Positions 32,806-41,655 of a DNA stretch of 64,000 nt are shown here, piece by piece. Positions within the stretch are counted from its first letter, which is position 1; every line of letters begins with the position of its first letter. The notes beneath the pieces were generated by a model. That model saw only the letters and a list, made by a program, of their open reading frames with translations, was not told where the DNA came from and did no database searches. The translations under genes were made by a program, and so were the position numbers. Origin of the DNA: a virus; the IMG/VR virus record IMGVR_UViG_3300043411_000610, positions 26,678 to 90,677 of that record, one strand, 5' to 3'.

Positions 32806-32833
32806 ATTATACAATAATGTCTCCATCTGTCAA
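32806..32833 (-). promoter_or_regulatory. leaderless promoter
   Basis: Minus strand: TTGACA (32833-32828), 16-base spacer, TATAAT (32811-32806), 5 bases, ATG 32800. Confidence 0.75.
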
Positions 32834-32841
32834 TTTTTAAT

Positions 32842-33174
32842 TTAAATGTTAGCTTTTGTTAAAAACAAGTGTTGAAACTGCAATGCATCATTACCGTAAC
32901 GATAGGTGAAGTATGATTTTAGTGCTGGAACTTCTTTATATAAAGTTATCACAAGATTGTCCCTCACACAGAAAACATAATTACCTCGATGTATAAAATC
33001 CGTAGGCGCACAATCATACCTCAGTAACATATTTTTCAACTTGAAAAGTGGAGTAATATTTACTTTTTTAGCTTTTTTGATTGTATTTGTGAACAAAACA
33101 GATGCCCGCGTTAAATCCATACCTGGATGAAGGGAAACCCATTTATGTGCAGCATGTTTAGTTGGTAGCATCAT
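32842..33174 (-). CDS. unknown protein (110 aa)
   Basis: Basic protein with aromatic residues. Start uncertain between two adjacent ATGs (33174 and 33171). It overlaps the gene upstream by 17 bases. No recognised domain. Confidence 0.5.
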   Translation of the reverse strand: MMLPTKHAAHKWVSLHPGMDLTRASVLFTNTIKKAKKVNITPLFKLKNMLLRYDCAPTDFIHRGNYVFCVRDNLVITLYKEVPALKSYFTYRYGNDALQFQHLFLTKANI

Positions 33175-33676
33175 CCGGTGTAATTTGTTTTTTAATTGTC
33201 ATACACATTGACTTATAATTTGAACGGTCTTCCATCCAGATTTGGATCAAATGATACAGAATATTATCAGAATCATCACCTAAATCAATCGGATCAATAT
33301 CAGATGGGTGTGTAAATTTCATTTCTTTTAGATCAAGCGCAACAATTGTTATGAAATGATACCAAAATCGCATTCCCTTAGATTCATTAACAAATTTCCA
33401 GATTAATGTGGTCGTATGTGAATCACAGTATTTGCGGAAATAGGTGTGAACTAACTGAGATGTTTCTGTAAGTTCTGATGAAAACTGTTGAACTGGACAC
33501 ATATTTTCTCTAAATTCTCTCAAATATTGCTCTGCCTGATTCACATGGCGCATAATAGAATATGGTTCAGTGTCCGCTCTTTCGGTCAAAAGCTCAGACA
33601 GTGCCTTGATTGCCCATGTAACTTCTTTACGATCCACATAGGCACGATATAATTTTTCAAAATCCGGTTTATTCAT
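33158..33676 (-). CDS. unknown protein (172 aa)
   Basis: Helical N-terminal half (EKLYRAYVDRKEVTWAI), acidic C-terminal half (PSDIDPIDLGDDSD). Coupled by overlap at the start to the next gene upstream. Confidence 0.5.
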   Translation of the reverse strand: MNKPDFEKLYRAYVDRKEVTWAIKALSELLTERADTEPYSIMRHVNQAEQYLREFRENMCPVQQFSSELTETSQLVHTYFRKYCDSHTTTLIWKFVNESKGMRFWYHFITIVALDLKEMKFTHPSDIDPIDLGDDSDNILYHLIQIWMEDRSNYKSMCMTIKKQITPDDATN

Positions 33677-34125
33677 AGTCTAATCGTAGCGGTCTCCATC
33701 AAGTTTGTCAATTCAATTTTTAACTTACACAATAACTCATCAGTTGATAAAAGTGGCTTAGGCATGGCCGGACCTGATTGTCTGATTAGAAATGGGGTGC
33801 CATCAATTGTTTTGTTATACACCGGATTATATTTCTCTTCAACCATTGTAAATTCATGATCAATATCATCATAAGTATGATGCCACCCATCATCTGTATA
33901 TTCATAACCATTTTTAGCTAAAAATTTGGCACGTAGAACAGACAATTCGTGTTCTTTTTCTTTTTTATAAAATTCTGTCCATTCGTCACCCCAAGGACGA
34001 TGATCTCTGTGTGATCTAGTGTGGGAGAAATATGAAAAATATGGGACTCGTCCAAAATCATTGAGAAGGAATTCATAGATTTCTTTCGATGTTTCGGAAA
34101 TTTGGTGATGTATTTTAAGTATCAT
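33673..34125 (-). CDS. unknown protein (150 aa)
   Basis: His/Tyr/Trp-rich N-terminal region and a C-terminal helix. No family recognised. Coupled to the downstream gene by an ATGA-like overlap. Confidence 0.5.
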   Translation of the reverse strand: MILKIHHQISETSKEIYEFLLNDFGRVPYFSYFSHTRSHRDHRPWGDEWTEFYKKEKEHELSVLRAKFLAKNGYEYTDDGWHHTYDDIDHEFTMVEEKYNPVYNKTIDGTPFLIRQSGPAMPKPLLSTDELLCKLKIELTNLMETATIRL

Positions 34126-34131
34126 GGTTTT

Positions 34132-34365
34132 TTAAATCATATACCATTTTTCCCATGCCGCTAATGCATCTTCTGGTGTATTAAACACCACATCAGGATA
34201 ATAAGCATCTATTTTACCTCTACCCGCAAGATACCCTTTTGTTGCACCATTCATTAATGCGACTGCCCGTTTTTGGGTGTTATGGTCAAATTCAACATAG
34301 TATATGTATTCATTGATATTTTGATCTATTTTATACGAACGAGGAATTAACGTTGGACGATTCAT
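34132..34365 (-). CDS. small unknown protein (77 aa)
   Basis: First gene of the minus operon beside the divergent region; the promoter (TTGACT, 17 bases, TATAGT) ends five bases before ATG 34365. Contains a strand-turn-strand and an acidic TPEDALAAWEKW helix. Confidence 0.6.
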   Translation of the reverse strand: MNRPTLIPRSYKIDQNINEYIYYVEFDHNTQKRAVALMNGATKGYLAGRGKIDAYYPDVVFNTPEDALAAWEKWYMI

Positions 34366-34492
34366 GTTGGACTATAAGCCAGGGAAATACAAAAGTCAAC
34401 AAAAACAGTTTTTTGCAAATAATACTTGACCGGGCAGAATAATGTGTTAGAATGTGGGCGTTCCAGAAAGGAATATAACAAAACAAACAAAA
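34366..34492. promoter_or_regulatory. divergent promoter region
   Basis: Minus strand: TTGACT, 17 bases, TATAGT, 5 bases, ATG 34365. Plus strand: TTGACC with TTAGAAT (about 34426-34453), then an AT-rich leader with AGAAAGGA before ATG 34493. This is the point where the window switches from minus to plus genes. Confidence 0.65.
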
Positions 34493-34855
34493 ATGAATAC
34501 AACAGTAAAAACAGTAAACAGTGTAGTTACCGGAACTCCGGTAAAGGTCAATCCAGTGCAACTCGTCAAGTCTGCCGCCCGATATGGCACCAGTGTTGAC
34601 GAACTACTGGCATCATATGTGAGCACGCCAGACAAGCAGCATTTGGCAAGTCTAAACCTCACTCGTGAGGAAGTCGAAACACAATTCCCAAATATTCATC
34701 CGAATATTCTTAACAAGTTGCGGGTTTTCAAGAAGATTCGCAAGCCTCGCACACCAAAGGTTGTTGTAGAACCAACTCCAGTTGTTGTGACCGAAGTTGT
34801 GGACACAGCAGAAGAAGTTTTTGTCGTGACCGAAGAAGAACCTGTAACTGCCTAA
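34493..34855 (+). CDS. unknown protein with Lys/Pro/Val-rich tail (120 aa)
   Basis: The frame begins at 34454, but the promoter and the leader place the start at ATG 34493 (MNTTVKTVN). The C-terminal third is a repetitive Thr/Val/Glu stretch (VVVEPTPVVVTEVVDTAEE). Base use is less AT-rich than the neighbours. First gene of the plus operon. Confidence 0.6.
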   Translation: MNTTVKTVNSVVTGTPVKVNPVQLVKSAARYGTSVDELLASYVSTPDKQHLASLNLTREEVETQFPNIHPNILNKLRVFKKIRKPRTPKVVVEPTPVVVTEVVDTAEEVFVVTEEEPVTA

Positions 34856-34858
34856 TAT

Positions 34859-35032
34859 ATGTCTGATAACCGCGCAATCGTAACCGTTATTCTTGGTGTT
34901 GCTTTTTTGGTTTTTCTATGTCTCACCATTTATAATGTGGAAACAGAAAATACAGCACGAGAAGCAATCAAGGCTGGATTGGTTCAAAAACGTGATCCAG
35001 GAAATATGCCTCCTATTTGGACTCGGCCTTAA
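34859..35032 (+). CDS. single-pass membrane protein (57 aa)
   Basis: ATG 34859 to TAA 35030-35032. One hydrophobic helix (VTVILGVAFLVFLCLTIY) follows a short polar start. The soluble C-terminus contains QKRDPGNMPP. Confidence 0.55.
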   Translation: MSDNRAIVTVILGVAFLVFLCLTIYNVETENTAREAIKAGLVQKRDPGNMPPIWTRP

Positions 35033-35103
35033 CACATAACCAGACGTTTAAAAAGCATGTTATATGTGAGTGGGTGACTTACGGAAATCCCACATTTTTT
35101 AAA

Positions 35104-35319
35104 ATGAGCGCAATAAATTACTTGATTCTATTGGCATTAACTGATACATTAATAACTATTATGGAACACATTTTCGAACCAAAACTAGCAAAAATTAAGA
35201 ACGATTATAATATTGACGGAAATGCTGTCCCTGCACTAGGTTGTCTAGTTCTGGCCGGTGCGCCCATCGGTGTAATTATCATCACACTATTTTATCTAAT
35301 TTCAGACAAATATTTTTAA
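35104..35319 (+). CDS. membrane protein with two hydrophobic segments (71 aa)
   Basis: The frame opens at 35017 but the ATG 35104 (MSAINYLI) starts directly at a hydrophobic helix; a second lies at the C-ter­minal third (LVLAGAPIGVIIITLFYL). The stretch 35033-35103 before it contains no other clear gene. Confidence 0.5.
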   Translation: MSAINYLILLALTDTLITIMEHIFEPKLAKIKNDYNIDGNAVPALGCLVLAGAPIGVIIITLFYLISDKYF

Positions 35320-35340
35320 GTTATTGTAAATAAAACCGAA

Positions 35341-35610
35341 ATGGACTTAGAAACATATGTTGCACAGTTGGAAGGAATGGTAGAAGATGATGGAATTGAA
35401 ATCAGTCCCAAGACCTTGGAAAGGCTTGCAAAACGAGCAATTCAACTAGTTCAAGACGAAGTATCAGAAGATGAAATTTTTGATGAACTAGCAGAAGTCT
35501 TGCCTAAGAAACATGCGAATGATGAAGCCGTGTGGGAAATGCTTTCTCAATTTTCAGAATTCGTGATAGCCGAATTGGGTAACACCGATATTCAAGATGA
35601 AGAAGAATAA
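35341..35610 (+). CDS. acidic helical protein (89 aa)
   Basis: Acidic, helix-rich (VSEDEIFDELAEVLPKK). The general pattern recalls the small acidic proteins at 50502 and 50868. Overlaps the next start by 14 bases. Confidence 0.55.
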   Translation: MDLETYVAQLEGMVEDDGIEISPKTLERLAKRAIQLVQDEVSEDEIFDELAEVLPKKHANDEAVWEMLSQFSEFVIAELGNTDIQDEEE

Positions 35611-35803
35611 TTATTATTATGCAATATTCTGGTTAAATTTTGATAATTTTCGAGGAATTTTTGTGTCTGATAAAGAATATAAAAATTCGTCCGATATATG
35701 TAAACAATGGACAGAACAATCTAATTCAGATGATCATTATTCATCGTTTATTGCATTTGATGCTACTGGTGATACGGTAGTGAGTTATTCGGTTGACACA
35801 TAG
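35597..35803 (+). CDS. small unknown protein (68 aa)
   Basis: Tyr/Asn/Ser-rich, strand-forming. No recognised domain. Confidence 0.5.
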   Translation: MKKNNYYYAIFWLNFDNFRGIFVSDKEYKNSSDICKQWTEQSNSDDHYSSFIAFDATGDTVVSYSVDT

Positions 35804-35821
35804 TTAAAATCTCTAAAAGAA

Positions 35822-35947
35822 ATGGGCTTTGATCAATATGCACAATCGTTTTTTAATTATGTAATGTCCTGGACATTGGTGAACGGCCAACATTTTGAAT
35901 ATTGGGTAAAGGCAATGGAAACGAAGAAATTGAACAATAATTCTTGA
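35822..35947 (+). CDS. mini-protein (41 aa)
   Basis: ATG 35822 to TGA 35945-35947; aromatic residues dominate (FDQYAQSFFNYVMSW). The stop overlaps the TTGACA of the next promoter, a typical layout here. Confidence 0.4.
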   Translation: MGFDQYAQSFFNYVMSWTLVNGQHFEYWVKAMETKKLNNNS

Positions 35948-35976
35948 CAAACCTTTAAGTCGTATTATGTTGTGGT

Positions 35977-36114
35977 ATGAATATAATTAATGCTATTAAA
36001 AACTGGTGGGCAAATATTACTGCTGTTGAAATGTGCCCGGATTGTGGAAAATATGAGACTGATGTAGTATTTGGTTGCTGCGCCGAATGTTTTCTTAATG
36101 TTACAAACGAATAA
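35977..36114 (+). CDS. mini zinc-ribbon protein (45 aa)
   Basis: Has MCPDCGKY and GCCAEC; leaderless promoter (TTGACA, 16 bases, TATGTT, 5 bases). Similar to the minus-strand protein at 31647-31781. A single zinc knuckle is likely; the role is unknown. Confidence 0.6.
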   Translation: MNIINAIKNWWANITAVEMCPDCGKYETDVVFGCCAECFLNVTNE

Positions 36115-36119
36115 ATTAT

Positions 36120-36147
36120 TTGACAGCAAATAAAGCTGGAGTATTAT
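36120..36147 (+). promoter_or_regulatory. leaderless promoter of rIIA
   Basis: TTGACA (36120-36125), 16-base spacer, TATTAT (36142-36147), 5 bases, ATG 36153. Confidence 0.75.
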
Positions 36148-36152
36148 ATCCC

Positions 36153-38084
36153 ATGATCCTAAACACAAAAACCGTTCCTACAATTATATCTGAGGGGATG
36201 GAATCGACTAAGGTAAACATTTCCGTTAAGAAGATTTCACAACTTCAGAGTGCTCTTCGAGATAAAGTTTATACTGATAAAATTCTGGCACCCGTGAGGG
36301 AAATATGTTGCAATGCGATTGATGAACATCGTAAGTTTAATATTGAACGCCCAGTTGAAATTGGAATGCGTTATAATGTTGATGGGACTTGCGAATTTTA
36401 TGTTCGTGACTTTGCCAAGGGCTTGTCTGATCACGACATTAAAAATATGTTGTATTGTTATATCGAATCTACAAAGGACACTTCTAATGAAGCAAACGGG
36501 GGATTTGGTATTGGAGCACTATCACCAAATGCATATACCGATACTTTTTATACCAATTCATATTTTAATGGAATAAAAACGGCTTATGTTATTACATTGG
36601 ATAGCGATGAACATGGATTACCAGTAGGAACGATCATCAATCTAGATTCTCAACCGACTGAAGAATCCGGGCTTGAAGTTATTGTTCCCATTACCAAAGG
36701 TGATTATCATAGATTTGCTCAAAAAATATATGATTTTGTTAGATTTTGCCCGTCCAGTATTGTTGCTAAAATCGAGGGTGAAGATGATCTGTTTCCGAAA
36801 CAATTTTCACTAGAAAGTATTAAGAAAGATTATAAATTTCGAATTTATGATTATTCATCTGATAATAGGAAGAATGTTCATTATCAGCAAGGTGATGTGA
36901 TCTACCGATCTGAATATTCGGAAAGTCTTAGAGACGGAAAGGTTTTGGTTATAAATATACCAATTGGTAGGCTAAGTCTTCCAATGTCTCGTGAAGCATT
37001 TGAAGACACTCGGGCAAACCAAAGAATTTTAGAAGATATTAAAAAATATATTGTAGAACTAGAAGATGAAGATATGGCGGGTTTCCGTAATTATTCGGTT
37101 GATGATCTACTAAAAGATCGTGAAGAAGATTATTTTAAAGGTCAGATTTTTACTTGTAAAAAGTCTAAAATCTTTCCCAATACTGCACAAATTTTGGGTG
37201 ATCTTCAAAAAACGATGTTTGGAGAAAATACGCCAGATTTTGAACTCCATGAAGGTAAGGTTGTGATCGGTATTATTCCTAATAATAAGGCAAAGGATAT
37301 GTGGCGAGATCGTCTAATGGATTATTCCAAAGAACAGAATAAACAATATTGGTCTATTGCTGATAATCCGCGTATTCAAGAAGATGTGCTTCCACAGATG
37401 ATCAAGGATCATTTTGTATTTAAGAAAGTGAAATCCAAGTTCTTTCCGCTACGAAAGGCCGAATCAGCAGGTAATAAAATGAGTTTCGTTGTTTATGAAA
37501 AGCATGAACGCTGGAACACACAAAAAGATTCTTATACTGCATTGGACTTGCACAATGCTGCACGTTCTAAATTAAAGTTGGAAGAAGCAGAAGATTTGGA
37601 AGAAGCGGCTCTTCAAATGCAAGAACAGCAGTATCCAGATTTTAAGACGCTTAATATGTTTACGATTAATGATCGTAATGCATATGGTTCAAAGTGTCCC
37701 TATTGGTGGACATCAAGCCAAAAAATGCGGGACCAAATGAAAGCCATTGGTTGGTTTATTTTACACGATGTAGAATATACCGAGATTTTTGAAGTATTAA
37801 AGAAAATTGAGGATAGAAAAACGGAAGAACGAGATTTGTTAGAAAATTGTTATCCTAGATATATTGACTGTCCGGTTGTGACAAAACGGAAAAATCTTAT
37901 ACCCAAGAGACTGGACCGAGCACGAAAGATCAAAACTATGTTGAAAAATATGGAGTCCGAAAATTCACTTAGGGGTAAAATTCTCAAAGGTTTGAGTAGT
38001 AATTATTATGGTCCGAAAATTGATCGGCATGAATTGCGCAATATTTTGAACATCCGGTTGACAACCAAACCAGTTGGTGTATAA
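36153..38084 (+). CDS. rIIA: rIIA-like protein with GHKL ATPase domain (643 aa)
   Basis: The N-terminal ~230 residues show a GHKL ATP-binding fold: an N-box in CCNAIDEHRKF, G1 as DFAKGLS and G2 as GGFGIGALS. That and the length match phage rIIA proteins, whose role in lysis timing and phage exclusion is still unclear. The frame starts at 36120, but the promoter there makes ATG 36153 the start. The remaining ~400 residues are less similar to any domain I know. The rIIB-like gene follows two genes later. Confidence 0.82.
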   Translation: MILNTKTVPTIISEGMESTKVNISVKKISQLQSALRDKVYTDKILAPVREICCNAIDEHRKFNIERPVEIGMRYNVDGTCEFYVRDFAKGLSDHDIKNMLYCYIESTKDTSNEANGGFGIGALSPNAYTDTFYTNSYFNGIKTAYVITLDSDEHGLPVGTIINLDSQPTEESGLEVIVPITKGDYHRFAQKIYDFVRFCPSSIVAKIEGEDDLFPKQFSLESIKKDYKFRIYDYSSDNRKNVHYQQGDVIYRSEYSESLRDGKVLVINIPIGRLSLPMSREAFEDTRANQRILEDIKKYIVELEDEDMAGFRNYSVDDLLKDREEDYFKGQIFTCKKSKIFPNTAQILGDLQKTMFGENTPDFELHEGKVVIGIIPNNKAKDMWRDRLMDYSKEQNKQYWSIADNPRIQEDVLPQMIKDHFVFKKVKSKFFPLRKAESAGNKMSFVVYEKHERWNTQKDSYTALDLHNAARSKLKLEEAEDLEEAALQMQEQQYPDFKTLNMFTINDRNAYGSKCPYWWTSSQKMRDQMKAIGWFILHDVEYTEIFEVLKKIEDRKTEERDLLENCYPRYIDCPVVTKRKNLIPKRLDRARKIKTMLKNMESENSLRGKILKGLSSNYYGPKIDRHELRNILNIRLTTKPVGV

Positions 38085-38090
38085 TAAAAT

Positions 38091-38327
38091 ATGACTAAAC
38101 CACTTACATTTGAAGAATACTGGATTCAGTGCTACAAAAATCTCCCACCTGATAACCGATTCCATGATGTATTTAAAACCGTTATCAAAAATACTTGGAA
38201 CCGAGCGATGATGGAAGCTGTCCTGGTTTGTAATAACATGGAAGAACAATATGAAGAATCATGTATTCTTGACAAAGATGTGATACTTGATATTGCGGTA
38301 GAAATCGAATCACTAAAATCAGAATAA
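38091..38327 (+). CDS. small acidic protein (78 aa)
   Basis: Between rIIA and rIIB. Starts FEEYWIQCYKNLPPDNR and ends acidic. No function recognised. Confidence 0.55.
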   Translation: MTKPLTFEEYWIQCYKNLPPDNRFHDVFKTVIKNTWNRAMMEAVLVCNNMEEQYEESCILDKDVILDIAVEIESLKSE

Positions 38328-38345
38328 AAACAAATAAACAAACAT

Positions 38346-39443
38346 ATGGCAGCACACATTATTAATCCACATGCGATCATCCTAATTATCAACAATATTA
38401 GGTATCGGGTAGAAAAATCGGATAATCGTTATGCAACTATTATTAAGAAACTAGATGCATCTGATGAAGAATTGTTGCATATCTTAGAAAACCGAAAAGT
38501 TAAGGATGATGCGGTAAAAGCTGGATTTGTTATCACCGATAATGAAGTAACCTACAAGGGTGAAAAACTTCCTGATGTTTTGGCAAAGAAAATTCGTAGC
38601 ATCTATAATGAAGGACTTCCACTTTCATTGTTTGAAAAGTTTTGGGAAAATCTGAATCAAAATCCGAGTAGAAATTCGGTTGAGCAGCTTTATGATTTCT
38701 TGTCGTATCGTGAACTGCCCATTTGCGAAACTGGTGAATTTATTGCATACAAGGGTGTTACTATGGATTATTGGTCGATTAAGGGAAATACTGAAACGAT
38801 TGTAGAACAAGGTCGAGCCAATTCAAAGGGCCAAATTTATAATGGGATCGGAGAAAAGATTCGGATTAAGCGCAATCGTATGAGTGAAGATCGTGGGGTA
38901 AGTTGCGACGCATCTTCAACACATATTGGATCACTAGAATATGCAAAAGATTGGGCATCATCACATAACGGACGAGTGGTAATCGTAAAGGCTAATCCCG
39001 CTGATGTGGTATCTGTTCCTACTGATTGTCAAGCGCAAAAATGTCGGGTTAGTGCATACGAAGTGATCGGTGATTATGTAGAAGAAATTATGGTTCCTGT
39101 TTTGGACGAGGAACACCAACCTATTCTTTCAAAAGATCATGTTGAACGAAAAGCCGTGACTAAAGAACGTTCAAAAGCGGTCGAACGTGTAGAGAATTAT
39201 ATTCGTAGTAAAAACGAACAAGGTTATGATACGCTAACAATTCGCCAAATTCAGTCTATCTTTTCACCAAATTGGCCTACTAAACAAGAAATTCTGGATA
39301 TTTTACAAGAATTGGAATATTCTTGGAACGGTGATATTGTTCAGATTCAGGGATTTGATCAATATGTTGATGATGAAAAAAGATGGTATTACAACAGTGC
39401 TGATTGGTATGATGATGGTTATGGTGAAGACCATGATGCATAA
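38346..39443 (+). CDS. rIIB: rIIB-like protein (365 aa)
   Basis: Matches the phage rIIB pattern: NPSRNSVEQLYDFL, ELPICETGEFIAYKGV, GVSCDASSTHIGSLEYA and VVIVKANPADVVSVPTDC, in order. The protein has an acidic C-terminal ~60 residues. With rIIA it forms a pair that in T4 controls membrane integrity and superinfection exclusion; the mechanism is unknown. An AT-rich leader precedes the ATG. Confidence 0.8.
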   Translation: MAAHIINPHAIILIINNIRYRVEKSDNRYATIIKKLDASDEELLHILENRKVKDDAVKAGFVITDNEVTYKGEKLPDVLAKKIRSIYNEGLPLSLFEKFWENLNQNPSRNSVEQLYDFLSYRELPICETGEFIAYKGVTMDYWSIKGNTETIVEQGRANSKGQIYNGIGEKIRIKRNRMSEDRGVSCDASSTHIGSLEYAKDWASSHNGRVVIVKANPADVVSVPTDCQAQKCRVSAYEVIGDYVEEIMVPVLDEEHQPILSKDHVERKAVTKERSKAVERVENYIRSKNEQGYDTLTIRQIQSIFSPNWPTKQEILDILQELEYSWNGDIVQIQGFDQYVDDEKRWYYNSADWYDDGYGEDHDA

Positions 39444-39452
39444 TTAAATTGG

Positions 39453-39485
39453 AAAACGGGGAGGCTAAAATCTCCCCGTTTTTTG
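39453..39485 (+). terminator. rho-independent terminator after rIIB
   Basis: AAAACGGGGAG (39453-39463) pairs with CTCCCCGTTTT (39472-39482), an 11-bp stem with an 8-base loop and a T-run. It ends the rIIA-rIIB operon and precedes a new promoter. Confidence 0.85.
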
Positions 39486-39486
39486 G

Positions 39487-39514
39487 TTGACAGAGTGTGT
39501 AAATGTGATATTAT
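39487..39514 (+). promoter_or_regulatory. near-leaderless promoter
   Basis: TTGACA (39487-39492), then TATTAT (39509-39514) at a 16-base spacing, ATG 39520 five bases after. A second -10-like TATAAT overlaps at 39512-39517. Confidence 0.65.
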
Positions 39515-39519
39515 AATAC

Positions 39520-39831
39520 ATGACTGATTTAGAAATCTGTAAGAAAATGACGGGCTTGGCAGCAAGTGCTGGTTCTCGAAATATTCCTTTTGCTCTATCT
39601 TTTAGAAAACTGAAGTATTTGCTGAATCAAAAAACTTGCTATTTTACTAAAAATATTTTTGACTATACTGATCAAGGTCGTCGTAGTATTGATCGGCTTG
39701 ATCCTAATAAAGGATACACTGACGATAATGTGGTGGCTACAACTGTCCGAATTAATGGATTGCGATCAAATATCACTCCTATAGAGATTAAACAAATGTA
39801 TTTGCGAATGAAAAAGAGGAAAATGATTTGA
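39520..39831 (+). CDS. HNH-like / homing-nuclease-related protein (103 aa)
   Basis: Contains SIDRLDPNKGYTDDNVVATT, the pattern of phage HNH-type nucleases (D-R-x-D-x-x-x-G-Y-x-x-x-N). The size suggests a single nuclease module with a short basic tail. Whether it is active is unclear. Confidence 0.6.
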   Translation: MTDLEICKKMTGLAASAGSRNIPFALSFRKLKYLLNQKTCYFTKNIFDYTDQGRRSIDRLDPNKGYTDDNVVATTVRINGLRSNITPIEIKQMYLRMKKRKMI

Positions 39832-39855
39832 CAAATTATACAACTAACTTATAAT
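39828..39855 (+). promoter_or_regulatory. promoter overlapping the upstream stop
   Basis: TTGACA (39828-39833), 16-base spacer, TATAAT (39850-39855), 7 bases, ATG 39863. The upstream TGA is inside TTGACA. Confidence 0.7.
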
Positions 39856-39862
39856 AAAACAT

Positions 39863-40246
39863 ATGGGATACGAATCACGACTTATTATTGGAATAACAAC
39901 CACTTTTGATGCGATCAACACCAGAACCGAAAAACCGGATTCGCGCTATAAATGGTTCCAGGTGTATGCAGAAATCAATGTGTCTAAAATGGATGGACTA
40001 GATATTCCACCTAATCTACAAAAAGTTTTTATTTACGGTTTTGATGGGAATACCCAAATCAAAAAAGATAAATATGGTGATCAACTGGTCGCAATCCCTG
40101 CTAGAATTGTTCTCAATCAACTGATAGCAAAGGACGCAGAATACGGTGATCATATGCGACTCAAATGGACAATTTCTTTGATTGAACATATGATTGAATT
40201 GTCTGGTGAAAGAGAAAATATTGAAATCGTTCATTTTGGATATTAA
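39863..40246 (+). CDS. unknown phage protein (127 aa)
   Basis: Begins MGYESRLII and continues strand-rich. No motif recognised. Own leaderless promoter. Confidence 0.55.
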   Translation: MGYESRLIIGITTTFDAINTRTEKPDSRYKWFQVYAEINVSKMDGLDIPPNLQKVFIYGFDGNTQIKKDKYGDQLVAIPARIVLNQLIAKDAEYGDHMRLKWTISLIEHMIELSGERENIEIVHFGY

Positions 40247-40248
40247 TT

Positions 40249-40386
40249 ATGAAATATTGGGTAATTCGATATTTTAATTTTGATGATCGTGTTTGGAATA
40301 CAAAGACCGTTTTTTCGTCACATATACCAGAACATTATTTTTGTGGACCATTTGAGTTTGAATCAGAAGCCAATGCTAATCATTAA
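40249..40386 (+). CDS. mini-protein (45 aa)
   Basis: ATG 40249 to TAA 40384-40386, aromatic and strand-like. Two bases after the preceding stop. Confidence 0.45.
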   Translation: MKYWVIRYFNFDDRVWNTKTVFSSHIPEHYFCGPFEFESEANANH

Positions 40387-40392
40387 AATAAT

Positions 40393-40590
40393 ATGAGATA
40401 TAAAATTCTTTCAAATTGGTTGGGAATTAGTTATGGCATGTGTTATTATTTGATGGATACCAATCAAAAAGCTAATTTTACACTAAATTACCCAGAATCA
40501 ACAGGTCATAAATTGATTAAATGGTCGTATAATGGTAAAGAAATTTACGATCTTTGTAAGTCTGTGAATGAATCAGTTGACAGCATTTAA
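40393..40590 (+). CDS. small unknown protein (65 aa)
   Basis: Aromatic/Asn-rich. The last residues VDSI overlap TTGACA of the next promoter. Confidence 0.5.
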   Translation: MRYKILSNWLGISYGMCYYLMDTNQKANFTLNYPESTGHKLIKWSYNGKEIYDLCKSVNESVDSI

Positions 40591-40634
40591 ATCCGTGATA
40601 TTATACCAAACAATCTACACAACAAATATAAAAA

Positions 40635-41639
40635 GTGTCTGCACTACAACAATCAAATCTAGGTAAAATTTTTGCGGAATATAATGGAATGACGGCAGAA
40701 CAGGTGTTTATTCCTCCGTTCTTTTATACGAGGCACAGATCAGGTATAGAATCGCTTGATGTGATTTTTGGAGGGAGGGAAAATCCTGGATTGCGCCCAT
40801 GCACAAACGTTATGTTATCCGCAGTTAGAGGCGGTGGTAAAACAACGATGTTAATTCAGCTATTGTCTGCATATGTTGATAATGGAGTAAAAGCCGCATA
40901 TATTTCAAACGAAGAATCTATTCCAGAAGTATCTATACTATGCCATCGTTTAGGTAAAACGAATATTCCGTTATACAATGAAAACGATGTTGATGCGATA
41001 ATGAGCATGATTGATCAACATAAACTGGACGTGATCGTCATTGATAGTTTTAATGGGTTGACAACTAAACGTGTGGATAAAAAGAAATCAGAATATGCAA
41101 TTGTTCAACTCATGAACCGTATTGCCGATTATAAGAATGGACATCCATGTTCTGTCATTATGTGTGTTCATGCCCTGGCTGATGGCTCGGGTGCTAAGAC
41201 AGGTGTTGGAAGTCAACTAGGGCACTGCTTACATATGGTTATGCAAATTGATAAATTAGAGGGCAAGAACAATCCATACGAATTAGATAATGTTCGTAAA
41301 ATTTATACTGACAAAAATAGAACAGGTCAGTTAGAAAAAATGGCATTTCAACTAACTTCCACAGGCTATGATTTCACCAATCCATTACAACCAGTTGAGG
41401 AAGAAAAAGATGAAAAATCTGATGGACGTTCGGCTGAAAAAAATAGACGAATTGATGCAATTTTGTTGAAATTATTGGATAGTGATAAAGTTTCTTTAGA
41501 AGATGTGACGAATATGAATATCTGTTCTGAACAAGTTGCACGTCTAGACCTAAAATTTTTGGAAGATCAGAAAAAGGCTGAAAAAATAGGTCGAGGTAAA
41601 AATGGTTATTGGCAAAAAATGATTGACAAACAAGTATAG
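40635..41639 (+). CDS. RecA-fold ATPase, DnaB/RadA-like (334 aa)
   Basis: Walker A is AVRGGGKTT (about residues 64-72) and Walker B VIVIDSF (about 133-139), followed by CVHALADG and a GSQLGHCLHMV region like the sensor segments of RadA/DnaB. The C-terminal ~90 residues could be a winged helix. Probably a hexameric helicase or recombination ATPase of the phage replisome. GTG 40635 is the start; the leader is ~25 bases. The stop overlaps the next promoter. Confidence 0.75.
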   Translation: MSALQQSNLGKIFAEYNGMTAEQVFIPPFFYTRHRSGIESLDVIFGGRENPGLRPCTNVMLSAVRGGGKTTMLIQLLSAYVDNGVKAAYISNEESIPEVSILCHRLGKTNIPLYNENDVDAIMSMIDQHKLDVIVIDSFNGLTTKRVDKKKSEYAIVQLMNRIADYKNGHPCSVIMCVHALADGSGAKTGVGSQLGHCLHMVMQIDKLEGKNNPYELDNVRKIYTDKNRTGQLEKMAFQLTSTGYDFTNPLQPVEEEKDEKSDGRSAEKNRRIDAILLKLLDSDKVSLEDVTNMNICSEQVARLDLKFLEDQKKAEKIGRGKNGYWQKMIDKQV

Positions 41640-41655
41640 TGCAGTATATTTCATC

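Noticed and set aside
34454-34492. Start of the 34493 gene at GTG/ATG 34454
   Set aside because: The promoter is immediately upstream and the segment is a leader with AGAAAGGA.
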